A stretch of DNA of 64,000 bases, from the NCBI RefSeq assembly GCF_020194175.1, contig NZ_JADYVX010000014.1, positions 1 through 64,000 on the forward strand. Reading direction: 5' to 3'. Below the pieces are notes generated by a model, which saw only the letters and a list, made by a program, of their open reading frames with translations, was not told the DNA's origin and ran no database searches. The position numbers and the translations under genes are program-made. Positions 54,702 through 63,338 of the stretch are shown in pieces. Numbering within the stretch: the first letter of the stretch is position 1; each line of letters begins with the position of its first letter. The stretch comes from Bradyrhizobium sp. BRP22. GTDB lineage: Bacteria; Pseudomonadota; Alphaproteobacteria; Rhizobiales; Xanthobacteraceae.

Positions 54702-55767
54702 GGGCGGCCTCCTGCCCCGCCTCAGCGAGGTCGCTCGCGACCATTTCCTTCACGAGCTGGGCAAAGCTGGTCTTCGGCTTCCAGCCGAGTTTCTCGCGCG
54801 CCTTGCTGGCATCGCCGATCAGAAGATCGACCTCGGTGGGGCGGAAATAGGTCGGATCGATGCGGACCACAGTCTTGCCAGATTTTGTGTCGACACCGGT
54901 CTCGTCGATGCCCTCGCCGCGCCATGCAATCCGGCGGCCGACTTCGGCAAACGCCAGTTCCACGAATTCGCGAACCGAGCGCGTCTCGCCGGTCGCCAGC
55001 ACGAAATCGTCAGGAGCATCCGCCTGCAGGATCCTGTGCATGCCCTCGATATAGTCCCGCGCATGACCCCAGTCGCGCTTGGCCTCGAGATTGCCGAGAT
55101 AGAGCGTCTCCTCGAGCCCGACCTCGATGCGGGCGACGCCGCGGGTGATCTTGCGGGTGACGAAGGTCTCGCCGCGGATCGGGCTCTCATGGTTGAACAG
55201 GATGCCGTTGGAGGCGTACATGCCGTAGGCCTCGCGGTAGTTCACCGTGATCCAGTAGCCGTAGAGCTTGGCGACGCCATAGGGCGAGCGCGGATAGAAC
55301 GGCGTGGTCTCCTTCTGCGGCACTTCCTGCACCAGGCCGTACAGCTCCGAGGTCGAGGCCTGATAGAACCGCGTCTCCTTTTCCATGCCGAGGATGCGGA
55401 TCGCCTCCAGGAGGCGCAGCACGCCGACGGCATCGGCATTGGCGGTGTATTCCGGGCTCTCGAAGCTGACCCCGACATGGCTTTGCGCGGCGAGATTATA
55501 GATTTCGGTCGGCCTGATCTGCTGCATCAGCCGGATCAGATTGGTCGAGTCGGTCATGTCGCCGTAATGCAACAGGAACGGCACGTTGCCGACGTGGCGA
55601 TCCTGATAGAGATGATCGACGCGCGCCGTGTTGAACGACGACGAGCGGCGCTTGATGCCGTGCACGGTGTAGCCAAGCCCGAGCAGATATTCAGCGAGAT
55701 AGGCGCCGTCCTGACCGGTGACGCCCGTGATCAGTGCGACGCGCCGCTTGGAGTCCTGAACCGCCAT
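54682..55767 (-). CDS. gmd: GDP-mannose 4,6-dehydratase
   Basis: The 361-residue enzyme has ALITGVTGQDGAYLAEYLLG at the N-terminus, the STSELYG serine region and the catalytic pair in SPYGVAKLYGYW. It removes water from GDP-mannose as the first step to GDP-L-fucose. I chose the ATG at 55767, preceded by GGAGAGG and close to the usual Gmd start; an in-frame ATG at 55824 would add 19 residues. The GDP-mannose source, manC, lies at 12.8 kb. Confidence 0.93.
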   Translation of the reverse strand: MAVQDSKRRVALITGVTGQDGAYLAEYLLGLGYTVHGIKRRSSSFNTARVDHLYQDRHVGNVPFLLHYGDMTDSTNLIRLMQQIRPTEIYNLAAQSHVGVSFESPEYTANADAVGVLRLLEAIRILGMEKETRFYQASTSELYGLVQEVPQKETTPFYPRSPYGVAKLYGYWITVNYREAYGMYASNGILFNHESPIRGETFVTRKITRGVARIEVGLEETLYLGNLEAKRDWGHARDYIEGMHRILQADAPDDFVLATGETRSVREFVELAFAEVGRRIAWRGEGIDETGVDTKSGKTVVRIDPTYFRPTEVDLLIGDASKAREKLGWKPKTSFAQLVKEMVASDLAEAGQEAAHGKNTV

Positions 55768-55917
55768 ATCCTCTCCGAGGGCGCGAAACTGCGCCGGGGT
55801 TGCGAATGGCTCGGTCTGTAGCATCCGCCCCGAGCGAAGTCTAATGCCATAACCGTTTGGAATCAGGCCGTTAGGCTCAAGCTTTGGGCAAAAACGGTAT
55901 CGAACCGGCCCGCTGGA

Positions 55918-56592
55918 CTATTCGCCGTAATGGCGGAGACGTTCGAGATCGACGATGGTCACGCCGCCATATTCCAGCCGCAACAGCCCCTCCTTCTCCA
56001 GCCGTTTCAGGCACTGGTTGGCATTCTGACGCGAGATGCCGGAAAGCGCGCCGATTTCCTCCTGCGTGATCTCGAGATGGCGCGAGAGTTCGGGGTAGAG
56101 AATCGGGTTGAACAGGGAGGCGATGGAACGCGCCAGCCGAGCAGTCGCATCCAGGGTACGGCCATATTCCAGCAGCGCGATGAACTGGCCAAGCCGCTCG
56201 TTGAGCTGCGCCACCAGGAAACGGTTGAACGCCACGCTGTTCTCGAACAGCCAGACGAAGGTCTTGCGGTCCATCATGGCCAGCCGCGTGTCGCGCAGCG
56301 CCACCACGTCGTAGCGCCGCGCTTCGTTCTTCAGCACCGACCCCTCACCGAACCAGGCGCCGGCGGTCAATCCGGCGAAGCTTGCAGCTTTGCCCCCGCG
56401 GGAGACGATGCCCATCCGCGCCAGACCCGTGACCACGCCGGTCCAATAATCGAAACGATCGCCGCGCATGAAGATGAATTCATTGGCGCGGTAGGATTTC
56501 TCGATGATGCCGCTGCGCGCAACCTCGATCTCGCGGTCATCCAGTTCACGCGACCAGGCCGCGATGCGCTTGAGGTAATCAGCAGCAATCAT
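55918..56592 (-). CDS. Crp/Fnr-family transcriptional regulator
   Basis: This 224-residue regulator has an N-terminal cyclic-nucleotide-binding-like beta barrel and a C-terminal HTH (LEITQEEIGALSGISRQNAN, about 173-192). No cysteine cluster for an FeS centre is visible, so it is not a classic FNR, and the residues for cAMP binding are not conserved. It is divergent from the second Liv cluster and upstream of gmd-fcl on the same strand, with 150 bases to gmd; either could be a target. Confidence 0.87.
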   Translation of the reverse strand: MIAADYLKRIAAWSRELDDREIEVARSGIIEKSYRANEFIFMRGDRFDYWTGVVTGLARMGIVSRGGKAASFAGLTAGAWFGEGSVLKNEARRYDVVALRDTRLAMMDRKTFVWLFENSVAFNRFLVAQLNERLGQFIALLEYGRTLDATARLARSIASLFNPILYPELSRHLEITQEEIGALSGISRQNANQCLKRLEKEGLLRLEYGGVTIVDLERLRHYGE

Positions 56593-56922
56593 GATCCCGT
56601 TGACGTCGCCCGTCTTGCTATGTTGCGCCGCAACAACTCAGGGACCGAACGAAATTTGCCGGCCAATTGTCGGGCGCAAGACATTTCACCGTACCGGTTT
56701 GCCTTATGGAGGGCCATCGGCGCAACGCCATCTGCACGACACGCGTGAAGCGCGGGTGGGGCAAGGTCCGGGTGCGGCGTTACCGCGCATGAGCGGTCGC
56801 GTTCGCAAGCGGAACGAGCACCATTAGTCGGATGGCTTAGCCGGAACGGCCGATGTAAGATTATCGCCGTCTTTGCAACGAGAGACAAAGAGCGCGTGAA
56901 GCGCCGCATCTGGAGGGAATAG
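56593..56922. other. Divergent promoter region between the Crp-like regulator and the second Liv cluster
   Basis: The 330 bases between two divergent genes should hold promoters for both. A TTGCCGGCCAATTG stretch near 56655 is partly symmetric and could bind the regulator, but it is not a match to a known Crp or FNR box. No gene is supported. Confidence 0.5.
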
Positions 56923-57744
56923 GTGGATTACACGTTGGAGGTGCGCGGGGTGTCGCTGCGCTTTGGTGGCGTCCGTGCGCTGACCGAAGTGAGCTTTGGC
57001 GTCAAGCCCGGCGAATTGTTCTCCATCATCGGCCCCAACGGGGCCGGCAAGACCTCGATCGTCAACTGCATTTCCGGTCGCTACAAGCCGACCGAAGGCC
57101 AGCTTTTCTATCGCGGCAAGGACATCACCGGCCTCAATCCGAACGCGCGGCCCTCCCTCGGCATCGGCCGCACCTTCCAGAATCTCGCGCTGTTCCACCA
57201 CATGAGCGTGCTCGACAACATCATGGTCGGCCGCCATCACCTGCTGAAGAACAATTTCATCACGGGATCGCTGTACTGGCTGACCGGCGCGCGGCGCGAG
57301 GAGCTCGATCACCGCCGCAAGGTGGAAGAGATCATCGACTTCCTCGACCTGCAGTCGGTGCGCAAGGCAACCGCCGGCACCCTTCCCTACGGCCTGCGCA
57401 AGCGCGTGGAACTTGCCCGCGCCATGGCGCTCGAGCCGCAGTTGATCCTGCTCGACGAGCCGATGGCTGGCATGAACTTCGAAGAGAAGGAGGACATGAC
57501 GCGGTACATCGTCGATCTCAACGAAGAGTTCGGCATGACCGTCGTGATGATCGAGCACGACATGGGCGTGGTGATGGACATCTCCCACCGCGTGATGGTG
57601 CTCGATTTCGGCCGCAAGATCGCCGAGGGCGATCCCGCGACCGTGCTCGCCGATCCCCACGTCAAGCGCGCCTATCTCGGCGAAGAGGACGAGGCGCTGG
57701 TCGATCCCGACGACGTGCCGCTGCCGCGGGAGAGCGCGGCATGA
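56923..57744 (+). CDS. Liv-type ABC transporter ATPase, LivG-like (cluster 2)
   Basis: The GTG at 56923, with GGAGGG seven bases upstream, starts a 273-residue ATPase with Walker A IGPNGAGKTSIVN, the Q-loop RTFQNLALFHHMS, the LivG signature variant LPYGLRKRVELARAM and Walker B LILLDEPMAGM. It leads the second transporter cluster and overlaps the acyl-CoA ligase start by 4 bases. Confidence 0.9.
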   Translation: MDYTLEVRGVSLRFGGVRALTEVSFGVKPGELFSIIGPNGAGKTSIVNCISGRYKPTEGQLFYRGKDITGLNPNARPSLGIGRTFQNLALFHHMSVLDNIMVGRHHLLKNNFITGSLYWLTGARREELDHRRKVEEIIDFLDLQSVRKATAGTLPYGLRKRVELARAMALEPQLILLDEPMAGMNFEEKEDMTRYIVDLNEEFGMTVVMIEHDMGVVMDISHRVMVLDFGRKIAEGDPATVLADPHVKRAYLGEEDEALVDPDDVPLPRESAA

Positions 57745-59669
57745 TGGACTACGCCGGGCGCGCCGCACGGGCCGACACCTTTCCCAAGATACTGCGGCTC
57801 AATGCCAGGGAACATGGCAGCGAGATCGCGCTGCGTGAGAAGGATCTTGGTCTGTGGCGTGAATTCACCTGGGACGATTACCAGACGCGCGTGCGGGATT
57901 TCGCGCTCGGCATGATCGAACTGGGCCTCGGCCGTGGCGACGTGATCGGCATCATCGGCGACAATCGCCCGGACTGGGTGGCTGCCGAAATCGCGAGCCA
58001 CGCGATCGGCGGCATGAGTCTTGGGCTTTACCGCGACGTGCTGGATGAGGAGGCGGCCTACCTCCTGAACTATGGTGAGGCGAAACTCGTATTCGCCGAG
58101 GACGAGGAACAGGTCGACAAGCTTCTGGGCCTGGCCGACCGCGCGCCGCACCTGAAGCACATCGTCTATTCCGATCCGCGCGGCATGCGGAAATATGACG
58201 ATCCGCGCCTGATGGAGGCGAACAACCTTGCCAACCTCGGCCGCGAGCGCGCCCTGCGCGAGCCCGGCCTCTACGACACGCTGGTCGACGCCACTGATGG
58301 CGAAGACGTCGCGATCCTCTGCACGACGTCGGGCACGACAGCCAATCCGAAGCTCGCAATGCTCGCCGCTGGCCGCGTGCTCAAGCACTGCGCGACCTAT
58401 CTCTCCTTCGATCCGAAGGGGCCGGACGACGAATATGTCTCGGTGCTGCCGCTGCCCTGGATCATGGAGCAGGTCTACGCGCTCGGCAAAGGTCTGCTCT
58501 GCCGGATGAAGGTCAACTTCGTCGAAGAGCCCGATACCATGATGCACGATTTCCGCGAGATCGCGCCGACCTTCGTGCTGTTCGCGCCGCGGGTATGGGA
58601 GGCGATCGCGGCCGACGTGCGCGCCGGCGTGATGGATTCATCGCCCTTGAAGCAAAGGCTGTACGACCTCGGCATGAAAACAGGGCTTGCGGCGCTCGCG
58701 CAGGGCAACCGCTCGGTGGTTGCCGACCAGCTTCTGTTCCGAGCGCTGCGCGACCGCCTTGGTTTCACGCGGCTGCGCTCGGCGGCAACCGGCGGCGCGG
58801 CGCTTGGCCCTGATACGTTCAAGTTCTTCCGAGCGATGGGCGTGCCGCTGCGCACGCTTTACGGCCAGACCGAGCTGCTCGGTGCCTATACCCTGCATCC
58901 GCCCGGCGCGGTCGATCCCGATACCACGGGCGTCGCGATGGCCGAGACGATCGAGATCCGCGTCGACAACCCTGATGTCAACGGCGTCGGCGAGATCGTG
59001 GTGCGTCATCCCAACATGTTCCTGGGCTACTACAAGAACCCGGAAGCATCCGCGGCCGACATGGAGGATGGCTGGATGCGTTCCGGCGATGCCGGCTACT
59101 TCAATGACAACAGGCAGCTCGTGGTGATCGACCGCATCAAGGATCTCGCCGAGACTTCGCGCGGCGATCGGTTCTCGCCGCAATATATCGAGAATAAGCT
59201 GAAGTTCTCGCCCTATATTGCGGAAGCGGTGGTGCTGGGCGCCGGCCGCGACGCACTCGCCGCGATGATCTGCATCCGCTATTCCATCATCTCGAAGTGG
59301 GCGGAAAAGAACCGGATCTCGTTCACGACGTATAGCGACCTCTCCTCGCGTCCCGAGGTCTATGCACTGCTGCGCAAGGAAGTCGAGACCGTCAACGCCT
59401 CGCTGCCGCCGGCCCAGCGCATCTCCCGCTTCCTGCTGCTCTACAAGGAACTCGACGCCGACGATGGTGAGCTGACCCGCACCCGAAAAGTGCGCCGCGG
59501 CGTCATCAACGAGAAATACGCAGATATCATCGACGCGATCTATCGTGGCGACGCGAATATTCCGGTCGACACCGTGATCCGCTTCCAGGACGGGACGACC
59601 CAACGGGTACGAACCACACTGAAGGTGGTGGATCTGGCGCCTGCGGCAACTGCGGAGGCCGCGGAATGA
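57741..59669 (+). CDS. AMP-dependent acyl-CoA synthetase encoded inside a Liv operon
   Basis: This 642-residue enzyme belongs to the acyl-adenylate family that activates carboxylic acids to CoA thioesters. The phosphate loop reads TTSGTTANPK (195-204), lacking the usual Gly after TT and with Leu instead of Gly after Lys; LYGQTE, RSGDAGYFND and DLAETSRGDRFSP follow in order. Its length resembles long-chain acyl-CoA ligases. Genes of this type occur within Liv-like transporter operons, suggesting that an imported acid is activated on entry. The ATG overlaps the LivG-like stop (ATGA). Confidence 0.87.
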   Translation: MMDYAGRAARADTFPKILRLNAREHGSEIALREKDLGLWREFTWDDYQTRVRDFALGMIELGLGRGDVIGIIGDNRPDWVAAEIASHAIGGMSLGLYRDVLDEEAAYLLNYGEAKLVFAEDEEQVDKLLGLADRAPHLKHIVYSDPRGMRKYDDPRLMEANNLANLGRERALREPGLYDTLVDATDGEDVAILCTTSGTTANPKLAMLAAGRVLKHCATYLSFDPKGPDDEYVSVLPLPWIMEQVYALGKGLLCRMKVNFVEEPDTMMHDFREIAPTFVLFAPRVWEAIAADVRAGVMDSSPLKQRLYDLGMKTGLAALAQGNRSVVADQLLFRALRDRLGFTRLRSAATGGAALGPDTFKFFRAMGVPLRTLYGQTELLGAYTLHPPGAVDPDTTGVAMAETIEIRVDNPDVNGVGEIVVRHPNMFLGYYKNPEASAADMEDGWMRSGDAGYFNDNRQLVVIDRIKDLAETSRGDRFSPQYIENKLKFSPYIAEAVVLGAGRDALAAMICIRYSIISKWAEKNRISFTTYSDLSSRPEVYALLRKEVETVNASLPPAQRISRFLLLYKELDADDGELTRTRKVRRGVINEKYADIIDAIYRGDANIPVDTVIRFQDGTTQRVRTTLKVVDLAPAATAEAAE

Positions 59670-59702
59670 TACTCCAGGAACAGAGCGTGATGCGCATTGT
59701 GG

Positions 59703-59856
59703 CGCCCTCTCCCCTTGTGGGAGAGGGCTGCTCCTCTAGCAGACAAGGCCTCGATAGGGTGAGGGGTTCCCTCCCCGCACTCCCGACGCCGAGACAACCC
59801 CTCACCCGGCGTCGCCTCGCGACGCCACCCTCTCCCACAAGGGGAGAGGGTGCAGC
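59703..59856. repeat. Family B repeat, copy 3
   Basis: CCCTCTCCCCTTGTGGGAGA and its inverse CCCTCTCCCACAAGGGGAGA bound this element, with GGTGAGGGG and CCCCTCACC inside. It interrupts the transporter operon between the ligase and permease genes and may reduce or separate downstream expression. Confidence 0.8.
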
Positions 59857-59889
59857 GGCGCTCCCCTCTTTCGCTAGTCGCAAATCAAC

Positions 59890-60783
59890 ATGAACATCCA
59901 GTTCCTGCTCCAGCTCCTGATCAACGGCCTTGTCGTCGGCACCCTCTATGGCGTGGTCGCCATGTCGTTTGTGCTGATCTACAAAGCGACGCAGGTCGTG
60001 AACTTCGCGCAGGGCGAATTGCTGCTGATCGGCGCCTGGGTGTGCTGGGCGCTGCTTGCCAAATACCAGCTGCCGTTCTGGCTTGGCATGCCGATCACGC
60101 TGGTTTTCATGTTCGTCTTCGGCATCGCGATCCAGATTGTGATCCTGCGGCCAATGATTGGAGAGCCGATCATCTCCGTCATCATGGTGACCATCGGGCT
60201 CTCGACGGTGTTCCAGGCCGCGCTGAAATGGATGTTCGGTGTCAACCCGCAGCCGTTCCCGCGCGTGTTCCAGAGCCAATCGGTCAACCTGTTCGGCCTG
60301 CAGATCCAGACCGTCTACGTGATGAGCCTCGTGGTCTCGATCGCGATGATGATCGGCATGGCCTGGTTCTTCCGCGCTTCCAAATACGGCCTGGCGATGC
60401 GGGCTACGGCCTTCAACCAGCAGGTCGCACAGTCGCTCGGCATTTCCGTGAAGAGCGTGTTTGCGATGGCCTGGGCGATCTCGGCGACCGTGTCGGCGGT
60501 CGCAGGCGTCGTCGTCGCCGTCGTCAACGGCGTCTCTTCCGGCCTCTCCGCCTACGGCATCAAGGTATTTCCGGCGGCGATCCTCGGCGGGCTCGATTCG
60601 GTCGGCGGCGCCGTGCTCGGCGGCATCATCATCGGGCTGCTCGAGAACGTCGCGCAATATGTCGACAGCGAGTACCTGCACTGGGGCAACCTCTACGAGA
60701 TCGCGCCGTTCTACGTCTTGATCATCATCCTGATGATCAAGCCCTACGGCCTGTTCGGCACCAAGGATATTGAGCGGGTCTGA
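59890..60783 (+). CDS. Liv-type ABC transporter permease, LivH-like (cluster 2)
   Basis: The 297-residue permease starts MNIQFLLQLLINGLVVGTLY and has KATQVVNFAQGELLLIGAW, the LivH family pattern, plus about eight helices. No strong ribosome site precedes the ATG, which lies 33 bases after a repeat. It is 2 bases before the LivM-like start. Confidence 0.9.
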   Translation: MNIQFLLQLLINGLVVGTLYGVVAMSFVLIYKATQVVNFAQGELLLIGAWVCWALLAKYQLPFWLGMPITLVFMFVFGIAIQIVILRPMIGEPIISVIMVTIGLSTVFQAALKWMFGVNPQPFPRVFQSQSVNLFGLQIQTVYVMSLVVSIAMMIGMAWFFRASKYGLAMRATAFNQQVAQSLGISVKSVFAMAWAISATVSAVAGVVVAVVNGVSSGLSAYGIKVFPAAILGGLDSVGGAVLGGIIIGLLENVAQYVDSEYLHWGNLYEIAPFYVLIIILMIKPYGLFGTKDIERV

Positions 60784-60785
60784 CC

Positions 60786-61859
60786 ATGGCGACGCGTTCC
60801 CTGATTCCCTCCGGCGACTTCCGCACCACCTACGCTGCCGACACCACGATCTTTCCGACCATAACCAGCCGCAACTTTGCGATTCTGGGGATCCTGCTGG
60901 CGTGCTTCGCGCCCTATGTGTTCTCCAACTACTGGCTCAGCATCTCGATCCAGATCGGTATCTTCGCGATTGCAGCGCTCGGCCTCAACGTGCTGGTCGG
61001 CTTCACCGGGCAGATCTCGATCGGCCACGCGGCGTTCTTCCTGCTTGGCGCCTTCACCTCGGCCTATATTTCGAACAATGCGCCGATCCCGGTGTTCTTC
61101 GCCATCCCGCTTGCGGGTCTCGTCACCGCGCTGGTCGGCCTCATCTTCGGCGTGCCGGCGGCGCGGCTGAAGGGGCTTTATCTCGCGATCGCGACGCTCG
61201 CCGCGCAATACATCCTGCTCGACTTCTTCTCCCGCGCCGAATGGTTCTCCGGCGGCTCGGTGCCGGCGAGCGCCGAGCCATTTTCGATCTTCGGCTATAC
61301 ACTGCGCGGCGACCGCCAGTATTTCTACGTCGTGCTGGCTTACCTTGTCGTCAGCTATCTCCTCGTCACCAATTTGATGCGCACGCGCGACGGCCGCGCG
61401 CTGATTGCGATCCGCGACCATTATCTTTCCGCCGAGATCATGGGCATCAACCTCACCAAATACCGAACGCTGTCGTTCGGTATTGCCGCGTTCTTCGCCG
61501 GTATCGCTGGCGCACTCTATGCGCACTATCAGCTTGTGGTCTCGCAGGAAGGTTTCGGCATCGAGCGCTCCGTGCTGTTCCTCGCCATGATCATCATCGG
61601 CGGCACGGGTTCGGTCATGGGTACGCTGATGGGCACGGCCTTCGTGGTGCTGCTGCCTGAGACAATGGAGTGGATCAGCCTGGAGCTGAAGGGGAGCGCG
61701 ATCGACAGGGCGCTGGAGCTCAACACCAACATCACTTTCCTGCGCGAGATCGCGATCGGGCTGATCATCATCGCGTTCCTGATGTTCGAGCCGGATGGGC
61801 TCGCGCATCGCTGGCGGCAGATCAAGGCATATTGGAAACTCTACCCGTTCTCGCATTGA
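60786..61859 (+). CDS. Liv-type ABC transporter permease, LivM-like (cluster 2)
   Basis: This 357-residue permease has LGLNVLVGFTGQISIGHAAF and the EAA-like loop IRDHYLSAEIMGINLTKYR. The N-terminal 35 residues are a hydrophilic extension before the first helix. It is tightly packed behind the LivH-like gene and followed 51 bases later by the binding-protein gene. Confidence 0.9.
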   Translation: MATRSLIPSGDFRTTYAADTTIFPTITSRNFAILGILLACFAPYVFSNYWLSISIQIGIFAIAALGLNVLVGFTGQISIGHAAFFLLGAFTSAYISNNAPIPVFFAIPLAGLVTALVGLIFGVPAARLKGLYLAIATLAAQYILLDFFSRAEWFSGGSVPASAEPFSIFGYTLRGDRQYFYVVLAYLVVSYLLVTNLMRTRDGRALIAIRDHYLSAEIMGINLTKYRTLSFGIAAFFAGIAGALYAHYQLVVSQEGFGIERSVLFLAMIIIGGTGSVMGTLMGTAFVVLLPETMEWISLELKGSAIDRALELNTNITFLREIAIGLIIIAFLMFEPDGLAHRWRQIKAYWKLYPFSH

Positions 61860-61910
61860 GGTCGGGGCAAAGACTTACAATCGTATCAACGAATAACAGG
61901 AGGAAAGACC

Positions 61911-63194
61911 ATGACGATTAAATCCCTTTTGAGCACGGCCTCATTGGCGCTGCTGATCGGTGGCGCATCCGTGGCCGCGCAGGCCCAGATCGCGATCGGC
62001 CACCTCGCCGACTATTCCGGCGGCACCTCGGACGTCGGCACGCCTTACGGGCAGGCCGTCGCCGACACCTTTGCGTGGGTCAACAAGAATGGCGGCATCG
62101 GCGGCAAGAAGCTCAATGTCGATACCAACGACTACGGCTATCAGGTGCCGCGCGCGATCGCGCTCTACAAGAAATGGTCGGCGCCGGACGGCAAGGTCGC
62201 GGCGATCATGGGCTGGGGCACCGCCGATACGGAGGCGCTGACCGGCTTCCTCGCCCAGGACAAGATCCCGGATATCTCGGGCTCTTATGCGGCAGCGTTG
62301 ACCGATCCGGAGGGTACCAGCGGCAAGGCAAAGCCCGCGCCCTACAATTTCTTCTATGGTCCGAGCTATTCGGACGCGCTGCGCGCGATGCTGATCTGGG
62401 CAGCGGACGATTGGAAAGCCAAGGGCAAGTCGGGCAAACCCAAGTTCGTTCACATGGGCGCCAACCATCCCTATCCCAACGCACCAAAGGCGGCCGGCGA
62501 AGCCATCGCCACCGAACTCGGCTTCGAGGTGCTGCCGCCGCTCGTATTCGCGCTCACCCCCGGCGACTATTCCGCGCAATGCCTCAGCCTCAAGAGCTCC
62601 GGCGCCAATTACGCCTATCTCGGCAATACGGCAGCGTCCAACATCTCCGTGTTGAAGGCCTGCAAGGCGGCCGGCGCCGACGTGCAGTTCCTGGGCAACG
62701 TCTGGGGCATGGATGAGAACGCGGCCAAGACCGCCGGTGATGCGGCCGATGGCGTGATCTTCCCGCTGCGCACGGCGGTCGGCTGGGGTGGCGATGCGCC
62801 CGGCATGAAGACGGTGATGGAAATCTCCAAAATCTCGGACCCGTCGGGCAAGATCTATCGTCCCGTGCATTATATCGCCGCCGTCTGCTCGGCCCTCTAC
62901 ATGAAGGAGGCGATCGAGTGGGCCGACAAGAACGGCGGCGCGACCGGCGAGAACGTCGCCAAGGGCTTCCATCAGAAGAAGGACTGGATACCGGCCGGCA
63001 TGGAAGGCGTCTGCAACGCCTCGACCTGGACCGCAAAGGACCATCGCCCGACCACGAAGGTCGATCTCTACCGTTCCAAGGTCACCGGCTCGACCGACGG
63101 CGATCTCAACGACCTCATGGCCAAGGGCGCGATCAAGCTCGAGAAGGTCAAGACCGTGGAGCTGCCGCGCAAGCCGGAATGGCTGGGGTGGTGA
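61911..63194 (+). CDS. Periplasmic Liv-type substrate-binding protein (cluster 2)
   Basis: The 427-residue protein has a signal peptide ending near AQAQ (residue 26) and a binding-protein fold beginning IAIGHLADYSGGTSDVGTPY. Its length is larger than LivK, as in proteins that bind aromatic or fatty acids, and the acyl-CoA ligase in the same operon supports an acid ligand (inference). AGGAGG lies just before the ATG. Confidence 0.88.
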   Translation: MTIKSLLSTASLALLIGGASVAAQAQIAIGHLADYSGGTSDVGTPYGQAVADTFAWVNKNGGIGGKKLNVDTNDYGYQVPRAIALYKKWSAPDGKVAAIMGWGTADTEALTGFLAQDKIPDISGSYAAALTDPEGTSGKAKPAPYNFFYGPSYSDALRAMLIWAADDWKAKGKSGKPKFVHMGANHPYPNAPKAAGEAIATELGFEVLPPLVFALTPGDYSAQCLSLKSSGANYAYLGNTAASNISVLKACKAAGADVQFLGNVWGMDENAAKTAGDAADGVIFPLRTAVGWGGDAPGMKTVMEISKISDPSGKIYRPVHYIAAVCSALYMKEAIEWADKNGGATGENVAKGFHQKKDWIPAGMEGVCNASTWTAKDHRPTTKVDLYRSKVTGSTDGDLNDLMAKGAIKLEKVKTVELPRKPEWLGW

Positions 63195-63216
63195 GGCACA
63201 CTGACATCAACAACAC

Positions 63217-63325
63217 TCCGTCGTCATCCCCCGCGGAGGCGGGGGATCCAGTGCGCAGCGGCTTCGCAGTGGAATTGCAAGCGCCGCTGGAATACCGGGT
63301 CACCCGCCTTCGCGAGTGACGACTA
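63217..63325. repeat. Family D repeat, copy 2
   Basis: CATCCCCCGCGGAGGCGGGG and the tail GGTCACCCGCCTTCGCGAG resemble the unit at 38929, with CCAGTG and CTGGAATACC inside. It lies between the binding-protein and LivF-like genes. Confidence 0.6.
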
Positions 63326-63338
63326 GAAGGTGATCACG

